Origin: Iodobacter fluviatilis
Lineage (GTDB): Bacteria > Pseudomonadota > Gammaproteobacteria > Burkholderiales > Chitinibacteraceae
DNA: 64,000 bases
Assembly (NCBI RefSeq): GCF_900451195.1
Contig: NZ_UGHR01000001.1
Location: forward strand, 1,736,001-1,800,000
Direction of reading: 5' to 3'
Shown here: positions 1-8,824 of the stretch, piece after piece
How positions within the stretch are numbered: the first letter of the stretch is position 1
How the letters are laid out: each line of letters begins with the position of its first letter
Notes under the pieces: generated by a model
The model's database searches: none
What the model was told of the DNA's origin: nothing
The model's input: the letters and a program-made list of their open reading frames with translations, nothing else
Translations under genes and position numbers: made by a program

Positions 1-1767
1 GGGAGCGGCGGATCGCATCGGACACCAAACGAACGGCCTCGGATTGCCCGACCACTTTTTGCTGCAGGGCGTTTTCCATGGCTAGCAGTTTGGCCCGTTC
101 GCCTTGCAACATGCGGCTAACGGGAATCCCGTGGCACGGCTAACCACCTCGGCAATTTCTTCTGCCCCGACTTGAGTACGCAGCAGTTTTAATTTTCCGC
201 CGGTGGCCTCGGACGCTTCAGCGGCTTTGAGTTTGGCTTCCAGCTGTGGCAACTGGCCATATTGCAATTCGCTGGCTTTGTCCCACTCGCCACGGCGCTG
301 GGCGGCGTCCATGGCGGTTTTAACCCGCTCGATTTCTTCCCGTATCGCCTGACTGCCCAGTACGCTGGCTTTTTCTGCTTTCCAGATTTCTTCTAAGTCT
401 GAATATTCTTTCTCTAGTCGTGCGCTTTCTTCTTCGATCAGGGCGAGGCGTTTTTTAGAAGCCTCGTCTTTTTCGCGTTTTACCGCTTCACGCTCGATTT
501 TGAGCTGAATAATGCGCCGGTCCAGCTTATCCATGACTTCTGGTTTGGAATCGATCTCCATTTTGATGCGGGCCGCGGCTTCGTCGATCAAGTCGATGGC
601 TTTATCGGGCAGGAAGCGGTCGGTGATATAGCGGTGGCTCAGCTCGGCGGCGGCCACAATCGCCGGGTCGGTGATTTCTACGCCGTGGTGGATTTCGTAT
701 TTTTCCTGTAAGCCGCGCAGAATGGCGATGGTGGCCTCAACGCTGGGCTCACCCACCAGCACTTTCTGGAAGCGGCGCTCCAGCGCTGGGTCTTTTTCCA
801 CGTATTTGCGGTATTCATCCAGCGTGGTGGCGCCAATGCAGTGTAGCTCGCCCCGCGCCAGCGCCGGTTTGAGCATATTGCCTGCATCCATCGAGCCCTC
901 GGTTTTACCCGCGCCCACCAAGGTGTGCAGCTCGTCGATAAAGATAATGGTGTTGCCTTCGTCTTTGGCCAGCTCGTTCAATACCGCTTTCAGGCGCTCT
1001 TCAAATTCGCCACGGTATTTAGTGCCTGCCAGCAAAGACGCCAGATCGAGCACCAAAACGCGCTTGGATTTGAGCGATTCAGGCACTTCGCCATTGACGA
1101 TGCGCTGAGCCAGGCCTTCCACAATCGCAGTTTTACCTACGCCTGGCTCGCCAATGAGTACGGGGTTATTTTTGGTGCGGCGCTGCAATACCTGCATGGC
1201 GCGGCGGATTTCATCGTCGCGGCCAATCACCGGGTCTAGCTTGCCGGCTTTGGCGCGCTCGGTCAGATCTAGGCAATATTTATCCAGCGCCTCACGGTTT
1301 TGATCCGCATCTGAGCTGTCCACGCTTTGCCCGCCGCGTACGGCATCAATCGCTGCGGCGATGGCTTCTTTTTTAGCCCCGTTTTCTTTCAGTAAACGGC
1401 CGGTTTCGCCTTTGTCTGCGCTTAAAGCGAGTAAGAATAAGTCGCTGGAAATAAACTGATCATTGCGTTTAAGCGCGGCTTTATCTGTCAGATTAAGTAA
1501 ATTGCTCAGTTCTTTAGAGACGGTGATTTCGCCATCGCCACCGCTGACTTTAGGTAGGCGATCAATCGCGGCAGCGAGTGCCGTTTTGAGCGGATTCACA
1601 TTCACCCCCGCACGGGCCAGCAGGGCAGAAGTGCCGGAATCCACGTCGGTCAGCAGTGCAGCCAGCACATGCTGTGGCTCAATATAGGGATTGTCGTTGG
1701 CATTGGCGTTGCTTTGCGCGTCGCCTATGGCTTGCTGAAATTTTGTGGTCAGTTTATCGAAACGCAT
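1..1767 (-). CDS. clpB: ATP-dependent disaggregase ClpB, 3' part missing, frameshifted near position 128
   Basis: ClpB is the cytoplasmic AAA+ hexamer that pulls proteins out of aggregates with DnaK. The visible part holds the Clp N domain (residues 1-145), the first AAA+ module with Walker [10 protein letters not shown] (206-214), pore loop around Tyr251 and Walker B IIFIDE (274-279), and the charged coiled-coil middle domain (about 410-525). The ATG at 1767 is chosen because GGAGG lies 8 bases upstream and the protein then begins [10 protein letters not shown], as in the family. After the codons for SRATG one base is missing at 128-129. The continuous frame ends in 14 foreign residues at a stop near 82, while another frame continues with [17 protein letters not shown] and runs off the window. 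The second AAA+ module lies outside. Either a sequencing error in a GGG/CCC-rich stretch or a real mutation; the identification itself is certain. Confidence 0.95.
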
Positions 1768-1799
1768 TCCGCACACCTCCAAAGTTTGTTCTTACGTTA

Positions 1800-1829
1800 T
1801 ACATGGGGGCGTGGCAGGGCGAGATCAAG
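1800..1829 (-). promoter_or_regulatory. Sigma-32 (RpoH) heat-shock promoter of clpB
   Basis: On the minus strand CTTGATC (1829-1823) is followed after 14 bases by CCCCATGTA (1808-1800). The RpoH consensus is CTTGAAA, 13-15 bases, CCCCATNTA, so the -10 box matches fully and the -35 box in five of seven positions. It lies about 35 bases upstream of the clpB start codon, where a heat-shock promoter is expected. Confidence 0.8.
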
Positions 1830-1963
1830 TGAGGGGGGATGTGAGTTTTTATATGCGGGAAAGAATCGATGGCTACTGTGATAGGCCAACTGGCCTACCT
1901 CAGTAAAATTAATGTTTCAAGTAAGACCTTCAACCACAGAAGCCACTGCGAGCACCGCGCTTT

Positions 1964-2001
1964 ACAGAGAAAATCCATTAAGAAACTTAGGTTTTCTCTG
2001 T
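1964..2001 (-). terminator. Inverted repeat downstream of the MscS-type gene, possible terminator
   Basis: ACAGAGAAAA (1964-1973) is complementary to TTTTCTCTGT (1992-2001), with an 18-base loop. It lies about 70 bases past the stop of the channel gene on the minus strand. There is no long T run beyond the stem itself. The rest of 1830-2069 shows nothing recognisable. Confidence 0.35.
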
Positions 2002-2069
2002 GGTTTGAGATTTAGCTCTTTTAGTTCCAAGTGGAAGAGTTTTAACAATGGGGGGCATCTGCTGCTTAC

Positions 2070-3584
2070 TCAAGCCCCGCGATTCAGCCCAATAAAATGC
2101 TGCAGTCTGGCAAGGATTTCTGAGCGGGCAACGGGTGGGATGATGCTGCTGTCGTCATTTAACAGAATTTGCTCTTCGGCCTGACGCTTGACCAGTACTT
2201 CAGAGAACACGCCTGCCAGCTCGGGGCGGGATAAGAGAATCTGCTGGAAAGATTCTTTATCAATGCGATAGCACTCCACATTGGTGCTGACCACAACGGT
2301 GGCGCGGATGGCTTCGCCGGTCATCAGCCCCATTTCGCCAAAAAAACTGCCCGGCCCGAGTTTTGCAAATAATTTGCGCTCGCCACGGGTGGGTTGTACC
2401 CATGCCTCTGCTTCACCTTTGATCAGGATATAGAGCCATTCTACTTTTTCACCCTGGCGTATCATCACATCCCCTGCCACATAGGGCGTAAAGCGCAGCC
2501 TGTCGGCTAAGGTGTGCAGCTCTTCTTCTTTTAATGAAGCGAGCAGCTCCAGTTTTTGCAACACAGCCAGCCGCTCCTGCGTATGTTGTTTGTGGCGGCC
2601 TTCAAAGTAGCGCTCGTTTTCCTGGGTAACAAACACTTTATATTGCGGCGCAGCAAGGCGCAGGCTGTTGCGGCGTAAAACTGCGTCAATCAGGGTGCGG
2701 ATTTGCGAATCGGTGGGGTCGTCATTTTGCAGGTCGGTCAGCCAATAGCGTGCGGCGTAGCGGGCGTTGCCCTTTTCTACATTCATTAATAAGCAGGAGG
2801 GTGGGGGGTCTTGGGCGACATTGGGCGGGGCGGCTTCGCGGATGGCATTTTCTATTAAGAGCATGACTTGTGTGGGCAGGGTGTCGAGCCCCACTTCAAA
2901 CCAGACCCAGCGCCGCCATGCCAGAGGTTTGTCAACACGTTTGCCAAGTAGCTGAAACTGGCCTTTCATCAGCATGCCGTTGGGAATCATTACCGTTTCG
3001 CCATTGCGTGTTTCAACCCGGGTGGCACGCCAGGATAAATCGACGACCCGACCAGTGAGTTCGCCTAATTTAATCCAGTCGCCCTGCTCAATGGAGTTGT
3101 CCAGATGCAGTGCCAGCCCTGCCAGAATATTGCCTAGGGTGTCTTGCATGGCAAAGGCCAGCACGGCCGTAATCACGGCCGATGTGGTGACCAGTTGCCC
3201 AAGCTCCAGCCCTGCCAGGTGCAGACGATAAAACCCCCAGCCCAGCATGGCGATTGCTTCGAGTAAGTCTTCAAGAATGCGGGGTGGATTGAGCCGGAAC
3301 AGAGGGGCAATCAGTTGAAAAATCAGCATGCCCCAGTAGCGGATCAGGGCAAAACCCAGCACAACCATAAACGTTTCATGCACTGCTTTGGCGGCGCTGC
3401 TTAGATTGTAGCTTTCCAGTAATTGAGCGCTATAGAGGCCCAGACAGCTGAATGTGAGCAGCAAAATGCTGTTAAATAAGCGATGGCGGCTGGTTCGGAC
3501 GCGGTAATAAAGCAGCATCCCCAGAATAAGGCAGCTGGCAATAAAGTAAATCAGAATTTGTAATTCGGAAGGCAGATGTTGCAT
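2070..3584 (-). CDS. MscS-family mechanosensitive channel with C-terminal cyclic-nucleotide-binding domain
   Basis: Inner-membrane protein of 504 residues. Several hydrophobic helices in the first 130 residues are followed by the MscS pore helix and beta domain (AMQDTLGNILAGLALHLDN, then IEQGDWIKLGELTGRV and ETRNGETVMIPNG). The last 150 residues form a cNMP-binding fold with the phosphate cassette FGEMGLMTGEAIRATVV. MscS channels open under membrane tension and release solutes on osmotic downshift; in fused family members the nucleotide domain is thought to tune gating. The gene stands alone between clpB and the decarboxylase. Ligand (cAMP, cGMP or none) cannot be told from the sequence. The start at 3584 has only a weak ribosome site (CGGGGC). 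Confidence 0.85.
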   Translation of the reverse strand: MQHLPSELQILIYFIASCLILGMLLYYRVRTSRHRLFNSILLLTFSCLGLYSAQLLESYNLSSAAKAVHETFMVVLGFALIRYWGMLIFQLIAPLFRLNPPRILEDLLEAIAMLGWGFYRLHLAGLELGQLVTTSAVITAVLAFAMQDTLGNILAGLALHLDNSIEQGDWIKLGELTGRVVDLSWRATRVETRNGETVMIPNGMLMKGQFQLLGKRVDKPLAWRRWVWFEVGLDTLPTQVMLLIENAIREAAPPNVAQDPPPSCLLMNVEKGNARYAARYWLTDLQNDDPTDSQIRTLIDAVLRRNSLRLAAPQYKVFVTQENERYFEGRHKQHTQERLAVLQKLELLASLKEEELHTLADRLRFTPYVAGDVMIRQGEKVEWLYILIKGEAEAWVQPTRGERKLFAKLGPGSFFGEMGLMTGEAIRATVVVSTNVECYRIDKESFQQILLSRPELAGVFSEVLVKRQAEEQILLNDDSSIIPPVARSEILARLQHFIGLNRGA

Positions 3585-3717
3585 CGCAAAGCCCCGGTTT
3601 CAGGGAATATAAAAGGAAATCGCTTTCCTTGTTTGTAGCCTTTGATTGCGATGGAGTACAGAAATATGGCGGGATGACAGGGGTGCAGGAGCGGTGGGGA
3701 GAGGAGTTGCGTGGGGG

Positions 3718-3749
3718 AGCAGGGGGCGGATGGCCCCCCACTCCCTGCT
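3718..3749 (-). terminator. GC-rich hairpin after the decarboxylase gene
   Basis: AGCAGGG (3718-3724) pairs with CCCTGCT (3743-3749); an alternative inner stem of G and C runs also exists. It begins 11 bases beyond the stop codon of the decarboxylase gene. No T run follows on the minus strand, so an intrinsic terminator is only possible. Confidence 0.35.
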
Positions 3750-3759
3750 TCTAGGTAAA

Positions 3760-6024
3760 TTAAGCCCTTACGCAATCCATAAAGTAACGGGTTTCGCCGC
3801 TGCTCTTATCTGCAACCAAGCCATGAATATAGGTTTCAAAGCCTGGGAAGCGTTTGTTGAAGTCCCGTGCAAATTTGAGGTAATCAACGATGGTTTTGTT
3901 GAATACTTCGCCAGGGATCAGTAGTGGAATGCCTGGCGGGTAAGGGGTAAGCATCACGGCGGTGATACGACCTTCCAACTCATCAATCGCCACGCGGTCG
4001 ATCTCACGGTGCGCCATTTTGGCGAAAGCCTTGGCGGGCTTCATGGCGGGCTCCATATTCGATAAATACATATCGGTGGTCAGGCGCGCTACATCGTGGG
4101 CACGATAAATACCGTGAATTTGCTGACACAGATCTTTAAGGCCAATGCGCTCGTATTGCGGATACTGGGCAATAAAGTCCGGCAGAATGCGCCAGAGCGG
4201 AGCATTTTTATCGTAGTCGTCTTTAAATTGTTGCAAGGCGGCCACAAGGGTGTTCCAGCGGCCCTTGGTAATGCCGATGGTAAACATAATAAAGAAAGAA
4301 TAGAGGCCACATTTTTCAATCACCACGCCATGCTCGGCTAGGTATTTGGTGACGATGCTGGCCGGAATGCCTGTTTCAGAGAACTTGCCGTCTAAATCAA
4401 GCCCAGGCGTCAGAATGGTGGCTTTGATCGGGTCGAGCATATTAAAGCCATCGGCGATATCGCCAAAGCCGTGCCAGTTGTCGCCAGATTTAAGCATCCA
4501 TGCATCGCGGTGATCCAAGCCTTCATCGGTCAGATCGTCTGGGCCCCAAACTTGGAACCACCATTCATCACCGAACTCTTCATCCACTTTGCGCATGGCG
4601 CGGCGGAAATCCAACGCTTCAACTAAGGATTCTTCAACCAGAGCCGTGCCGCCAGGTGCTTCCATCATGGCAGCAGCCACATCGCAGGACGCAATAATGG
4701 AGTACTGCGGGCTGGTGGAGGTGTGCATTAAGTAAGCTTCGTTAAATAAATCACGGTCCAGCTTACGGTTTTCCGGGTCTTGCACCAAAATCTGCGAGGC
4801 CTGGCTTAAACCTGCTAATAGCTTGTGTGTTGATTGCGTTGAGAAAATCATTGATTCTTTGCAACGCGGACGATCTTCGCCAATGGCGTGGTAATCACCA
4901 TAGAAATCGTGGAATGCGGCGTGGGGTAGCCATGCTTCATCAAAGTGCAGGCTGTCAATTTCGCCATCGAGCATGCCTTTGATTTCTTCGACGTTATACA
5001 TAATGCCGTCGTAAGTAGACTGAGTAATGGTCAGAATACGCGGCTTAAAGTTAGGGTCGGCCAGCAGTTTTTCGCGGGCGAACGGGTTATCCATCATTTT
5101 TTTGCGGATGTTTTCCGGCTCGAATTCGCTTTTTGGAATCGGGCCGATAATGCCGTAGTGATTACGCGTTGGCATCAGGAACACCGGCACTGCGCCCATC
5201 ATCATGATGGAGTGCAGAATCGATTTATGGCAGTTACGGTCTACTACCACCACATCGCCTGGGGCAACTGTAGAGTGCCAGACGATTTTGTTGGAGGTCG
5301 ATGTGCCGTTGGTCACAAAGAATAAATGGTCGGCATTGAAAATACGCGCCGCATTGCGTTCGGAAGCGGCAATGGGCCCTGTGTGGTCCAGCAACTGGCC
5401 GAGCTCTTCTACCGCATTACATACGTCGGCACGCAGCATGTTTTCACCAAAAAACTGGTGAAACATCTGGCCAACCGGCGATTTCAGGAAAGCCACGCCA
5501 CCTGAGTGCCCCGGGCAGTGCCAGCTGTAAGAGCCATCTTGGGCGTAATGGGTGAGCGCACGGAAAAACGGCGGAGCCAGCGTATCTAAATAGCTTTTCG
5601 CTTCGCGGATAATATGGCGTGCCACGAATTCTGGGGTGTCTTCGTGCATATGAATGAAACCGTGTAATTCACGCAACACATCGTTAGGGATGTGGCGGGC
5701 GGTGCGGGTTTCACCATAGATATAAATCGGGATATCCGGGTTGCGGCGGCGGATTTCGGCTACAAAGCTGCGCAGGCTGGTGAGCGCCTCGTGGGTCTCT
5801 TCGGGTGAGCCGCCACCAAACTCTTCGTCGTCAATCGATAAAATAAAGCCGGATGCACGGCTTTGCTGCTGCGCAAATGAGGTTAAATCGCCGTAGCTGG
5901 TATAACCAACTACGTCTCTGCCCTCGGCCTCAATGGCCGCCGCTAATTCACGAATACCGGAACCACTGGTGTTCTCGGTGCGGAAATCTTCATCGATGAT
6001 GATGATAGGGAAGTAAAAACGCAT
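3760..6024 (-). CDS. PLP-dependent Orn/Lys/Arg decarboxylase
   Basis: Fold-type I decarboxylase of 754 residues that removes CO2 from ornithine, lysine or arginine, giving a polyamine or its precursor. An N-terminal wing/receiver-like domain (about 1-130) is followed by the PLP domain: GTSTSNK (240-246), DEAW (362-365) and STHK with the Schiff-base lysine at 401. The full-length C-terminal domain is present. The start at 6024 has AAGGA 8 bases upstream. It is longer than eukaryotic-type enzymes and matches the large prokaryotic AdiA/LdcC/SpeC group in architecture. No antiporter gene lies beside it, so an acid-resistance pair is not indicated. Substrate is not decidable by eye; the beta-proteobacterial relatives are annotated as arginine/lysine/ornithine decarboxylases. 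Confidence 0.9.
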   Translation of the reverse strand: MRFYFPIIIIDEDFRTENTSGSGIRELAAAIEAEGRDVVGYTSYGDLTSFAQQQSRASGFILSIDDEEFGGGSPEETHEALTSLRSFVAEIRRRNPDIPIYIYGETRTARHIPNDVLRELHGFIHMHEDTPEFVARHIIREAKSYLDTLAPPFFRALTHYAQDGSYSWHCPGHSGGVAFLKSPVGQMFHQFFGENMLRADVCNAVEELGQLLDHTGPIAASERNAARIFNADHLFFVTNGTSTSNKIVWHSTVAPGDVVVVDRNCHKSILHSIMMMGAVPVFLMPTRNHYGIIGPIPKSEFEPENIRKKMMDNPFAREKLLADPNFKPRILTITQSTYDGIMYNVEEIKGMLDGEIDSLHFDEAWLPHAAFHDFYGDYHAIGEDRPRCKESMIFSTQSTHKLLAGLSQASQILVQDPENRKLDRDLFNEAYLMHTSTSPQYSIIASCDVAAAMMEAPGGTALVEESLVEALDFRRAMRKVDEEFGDEWWFQVWGPDDLTDEGLDHRDAWMLKSGDNWHGFGDIADGFNMLDPIKATILTPGLDLDGKFSETGIPASIVTKYLAEHGVVIEKCGLYSFFIMFTIGITKGRWNTLVAALQQFKDDYDKNAPLWRILPDFIAQYPQYERIGLKDLCQQIHGIYRAHDVARLTTDMYLSNMEPAMKPAKAFAKMAHREIDRVAIDELEGRITAVMLTPYPPGIPLLIPGEVFNKTIVDYLKFARDFNKRFPGFETYIHGLVADKSSGETRYFMDCVRA

Positions 6025-6120
6025 GGCAAAATCCTTAGTAAAACACCTGCTTGTACATAGGACGGCAAAGCCGGAAAGGCGCGTATATTAATCCCAAAAT
6101 GTGTTGATATGTGGTGAAAA

Positions 6121-6369
6121 ATGAAAACAATTGCTATCTGTGTAAATCGACGCCTAAGCGGCCAGCCATCCTGCGCTGCCAGAGGCAGCGAAGCGCTGGT
6201 GCAGGCCCTTGAAATGGCAACAAAAATGCACGCCAATATAAGAATAATTCGCCTGCCTTGCATGGGCGCATGCGAGGTGGGGCCGAATGTAAAAGTGGTC
6301 GGAGGGGATCTTTATCACGAGGTGGATTTAGCCATGCTACCGCTGATTTTGGAGGAGGCAGGGGTGTAG
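6121..6369 (+). CDS. Small thioredoxin-like [2Fe-2S] ferredoxin-domain protein
   Basis: An 82-residue protein with four cysteines at 7, 18, 47 and 51 (C-x10-C-x28-C-x3-C, the second pair in PCMGACEVGP). This is the spacing of the thioredoxin-like [2Fe-2S] ferredoxins found in NuoE-like subunits and small stand-alone proteins, so a single [2Fe-2S] cluster and an electron-transfer role are likely. It is divergent from the decarboxylase, with 96 bases between the start codons. Partner and pathway are unknown. The ribosome site (GTGG, 8 bases before ATG) is weak. Confidence 0.7.
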   Translation: MKTIAICVNRRLSGQPSCAARGSEALVQALEMATKMHANIRIIRLPCMGACEVGPNVKVVGGDLYHEVDLAMLPLILEEAGV

Positions 6370-6438
6370 GGCTGTTATGCGAGAAAAACCCAAATATTGA
6401 AACACGGAGGCTACGGCGTTTCACGAAAAAACAAGGCA

Positions 6439-6699
6439 TTAATTAAGTTGTTTTGTAAGATTTGAGTGTTTTAAAACCTTTGAAGTCAAGATTCGTATCG
6501 CTGCTAGTGGCAAGGGGCTTAAATCCCCCTTGAAGCACGCCGAAGCGAGGAATAAGCGGCTCGGGGTTTCGGAAAAGGGGTAGCGGGCTTGCTCCCGAGC
6601 AGCCTTTTTCGCCGAGGCGATTATCCGCAGCGAGGGGCCTTCGTGCTGGTCGGGGCGGCCTTCTTTGCGTACTAGGATTTCTGGCCGTTCAGAAATCAA
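6439..6699 (-). other. Doubtful 86-codon open frame in a 400-base gap
   Basis: The gap 6370-6775 between the [2Fe-2S] gene and the pilin genes holds one open frame beginning MISERPEILVRKEG. It has no Shine-Dalgarno site, resembles no family known to me and consists largely of self-complementary blocks: CAAGGGG/CCCCTTG at 6511-6532 and GCTCGGG/CCCGAGC at 6559-6600. These blocks look more like a structured intergenic repeat than a protein gene. Listed so the stretch is not left blank. Confidence 0.2.
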
Positions 6700-6731
6700 A
6701 TACTTCGCGGGGATGCCGCACCAAAATTAAC

Positions 6732-6774
6732 GTGCCGAAGGCACTAAAAATACGATCACTGCGGAACATCAGTG
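6732..6774 (-). terminator. Two small hairpins after the second minor-pilin set
   Basis: Immediately past the last pilin stop (6776) the minus strand has CACTG...CAGTG (6774-6757) followed by ATCGTATTTTT, then GTGCC-TTC-GGCAC (6744-6732). The first stem with its T-rich tail is a plausible terminator for the pilin operon. Confidence 0.45.
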
Positions 6775-6775
6775 A

Positions 6776-7480
6776 CTAACACCCCCCTATCCTTTTCCAT
6801 TGCCCTGCCGCCATATCCGGTGTGATATCGCTGCCGGGGCAGCCGCTTTCCAGTGTGCACTGGTAGAGGCTGTTGCCAAACTTAGCCCATGCCCCCCAGA
6901 GCAGATCTTTTTTTGCTACCCATGCGTAATTGCAGGCGTCACCGGGTGGGCTGGGTAAATCGCCCTGTGACGACCAGTTGATCTGGCTGCTCAGGGTGAT
7001 GTATTGCGTTTCGCCGTAGCTATCCTGCCAGTCGATAACAAGCTGTACGCTACGCTCAACCTGGTAGAGTTTTTGCGGATCGGGCAACGTGGCGGCGGAT
7101 GGTGGGTTTTTTGCAATCGGTGGGCAGCCAAAATCGGGGGCTAGCTGTGCGGGCTGGCTGATGTCTTTAATCAGAGTGATGCGGCGGTAGCTGGCGGTTT
7201 GCCGCTGTATGTTTTCCAGCTCTGCATTACCTGTGCCCTGATCGCCGCTGACGCTTAGTCCGCCAGAGGTGGTGCTGCTGCGCGGGCAAAGATTGCTCTG
7301 ACGAAGTTTTTCCAGCTTATCCTCTGCAAGGAACACGGCTTCATTGCGATTTTGCGCGATGCTGTTGTTTTTTAAGGCGTTGGTTTGCAGGGCGTTTAAT
7401 GCGAGGGCAGCAATGCCGATAATCAGCAGCGTGATCAGAATCTCCAGCATGGAAAAGCCGTTTTGCTTAGCGCTTAGCAT
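6776..7480 (-). CDS. PilV-like minor pilin with a C-terminal chitin-binding-like tail
   Basis: Type IV prepilin of 234 residues with a class III leader (cleavage after Gly in QNG|FSMLEILITLL, Glu at +5). It is normally processed by PilD and incorporated into the pilus as a minor subunit. Residues 183-234 are unusual: CNYAWVAK, FGNSLYQC, CPGSDITP, then QWKRIGGC at the very end. The spacing of aromatic residues (AW, LYQC, QWKRIG) resembles the CBM5/12 (ChtBD3) chitin-binding fold, joined by a Pro/Gly linker (SSQGDLPSPPGD). The gene is last in the second pilin set, overlapping the PilX-like gene by 7 bases. Pilin identity is clear; the binding-module call is by eye. Confidence 0.8.
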   Translation of the reverse strand: MLSAKQNGFSMLEILITLLIIGIAALALNALQTNALKNNSIAQNRNEAVFLAEDKLEKLRQSNLCPRSSTTSGGLSVSGDQGTGNAELENIQRQTASYRRITLIKDISQPAQLAPDFGCPPIAKNPPSAATLPDPQKLYQVERSVQLVIDWQDSYGETQYITLSSQINWSSQGDLPSPPGDACNYAWVAKKDLLWGAWAKFGNSLYQCTLESGCPGSDITPDMAAGQWKRIGGC

Positions 7481-8811
7481 TTTCCTTCCTTGCAGAAGTC
7501 ATGCCAGCTACCCAGCTTATTGCCACTCAGATTGCCGCCGGCATTCGCACCAATAAACATGCGCTCATCGTATGCAACGTTAATCGATCCGGTTGATCCG
7601 GTGCCAGGTTTTTGCGCGCACAGGCCATATACACAGTCGCCCGGCGTATTGTCGAAAATGCCATTTAAAGCACCTTCAATATTGCCATTTACGGCCATTG
7701 CTCCTAATACCTGAATGTTGCCGCTAAAATGATTTGTAAACAGCATGCCGTTAATCAATAGGCTGTCCGATACCATATTGCCGCCTGTTCCCCCTGCTGT
7801 AAGTGCATTGCTGCCCGTGCCGCCAACCACCACAATGGCGGGGGCAAAACGGGGATAGCTGCTGCCAATGGCGCAGTTTTTTGGCGGGATGAAATCACCA
7901 TTAATCCAAATTAGCCCCGTGGCGGCCGGGCAGCTGCTGACTATGCCGCTGCTGTCGGTTGGATTAATTTGTGTGGCTTGTTGTTTAAATTCTGCTGGGC
8001 TCATTCCAAAGACAGCGCTAAAAAGCTGGGCATTGCTCAGGGCCGATAAGGGGGTGTTATGAGTGCTGTCCGGGCTGAGCGGCGCGCCCCAATAGCCAAA
8101 TTCCCCGCCGCTGGAAACATTGCACAGCGGCTTGGGCTGACCTGAGTTCGGATCCAGCGTCATGCTGCCGCTCATATCCACGTATCCCTTGATGGTGAGG
8201 GCTATTTTCTTGGGATTAAATTCGGCTTTGCGCGGAATGTCAAAGCCCCGTCTTACGACGGCGGCGGTTTGATCGCTACGTGCATCCGCGCAAAAAGGGC
8301 TCTGATCGCTGCTTTCATCGGCGCAGCCTTCGCTGCTGACGATGCCATTTTTTAAATCCACGCTGCTGCGCCAGGCCGTGTTGTCAGCATTGATTTCCAG
8401 CGAGCCAATTTTTTGAAAAAGGCTGACGGTTTTTTTTGAAAACAGATAATTATTTTTTTTGAATTGCTCAGAATAATCGTAGGAATCACTATTTACGATG
8501 ACCGTATCCCAGCCACAGTTATTTGTACCTGGCGCAGGAGGAGGGGCTGATTGTATTTTCTTTAAAATGATGCCGTCGTAATTTGGATTGGCGTTAATGG
8601 CCTCAATATCGCGGCGCATTTGTAATAGCGTTGCCTGTGCGCCTGCTTCTGCAGCTTCAAAAGCTTGAGTTTGCTGATAGTGATTAACCGATGCTTTTTG
8701 AAAGATATAGCTGTTTTTGTTAGCGGATAAAACAAAAATAGTGGCGATTAAAGTCAGGATAAGGGTCACGGCCAATGCGGCAATGCCTTGCTGATAAATG
8801 GGGGTTTTCAT
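7474..8811 (-). CDS. PilX-like large minor pilin / pilus assembly protein
   Basis: 445 residues from the ATG at 8811, which gives the leader MKTPIYQQG followed by a hydrophobic helix; an upstream ATG would add 17 unlikely residues. It lacks Glu+5, as do GspK/PilX-type tip subunits, and carries the PilX N-terminal signature AFEAAEAGAQATLLQM. The C-terminal half is rich in Gly, Asn, Ser and Val with repeating short strands (GNIQVLGAMAVNGNIEGAL), suggesting a beta-solenoid-like exposed domain. It lies between the PilW-like and PilV-like genes of the second set. Its likely role is in the pilus tip complex; no specific adhesin function can be assigned. Confidence 0.75.
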   Translation of the reverse strand: MKTPIYQQGIAALAVTLILTLIATIFVLSANKNSYIFQKASVNHYQQTQAFEAAEAGAQATLLQMRRDIEAINANPNYDGIILKKIQSAPPPAPGTNNCGWDTVIVNSDSYDYSEQFKKNNYLFSKKTVSLFQKIGSLEINADNTAWRSSVDLKNGIVSSEGCADESSDQSPFCADARSDQTAAVVRRGFDIPRKAEFNPKKIALTIKGYVDMSGSMTLDPNSGQPKPLCNVSSGGEFGYWGAPLSPDSTHNTPLSALSNAQLFSAVFGMSPAEFKQQATQINPTDSSGIVSSCPAATGLIWINGDFIPPKNCAIGSSYPRFAPAIVVVGGTGSNALTAGGTGGNMVSDSLLINGMLFTNHFSGNIQVLGAMAVNGNIEGALNGIFDNTPGDCVYGLCAQKPGTGSTGSINVAYDERMFIGANAGGNLSGNKLGSWHDFCKEGKC

Positions 8812-8824
8812 CGTTGGAATCGCC

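Noticed and set aside
671..1239. Plus-strand open frames of 104-145 codons inside clpB
   Set aside because: They are antisense to the conserved ATPase domain, lack ribosome sites and resemble nothing.
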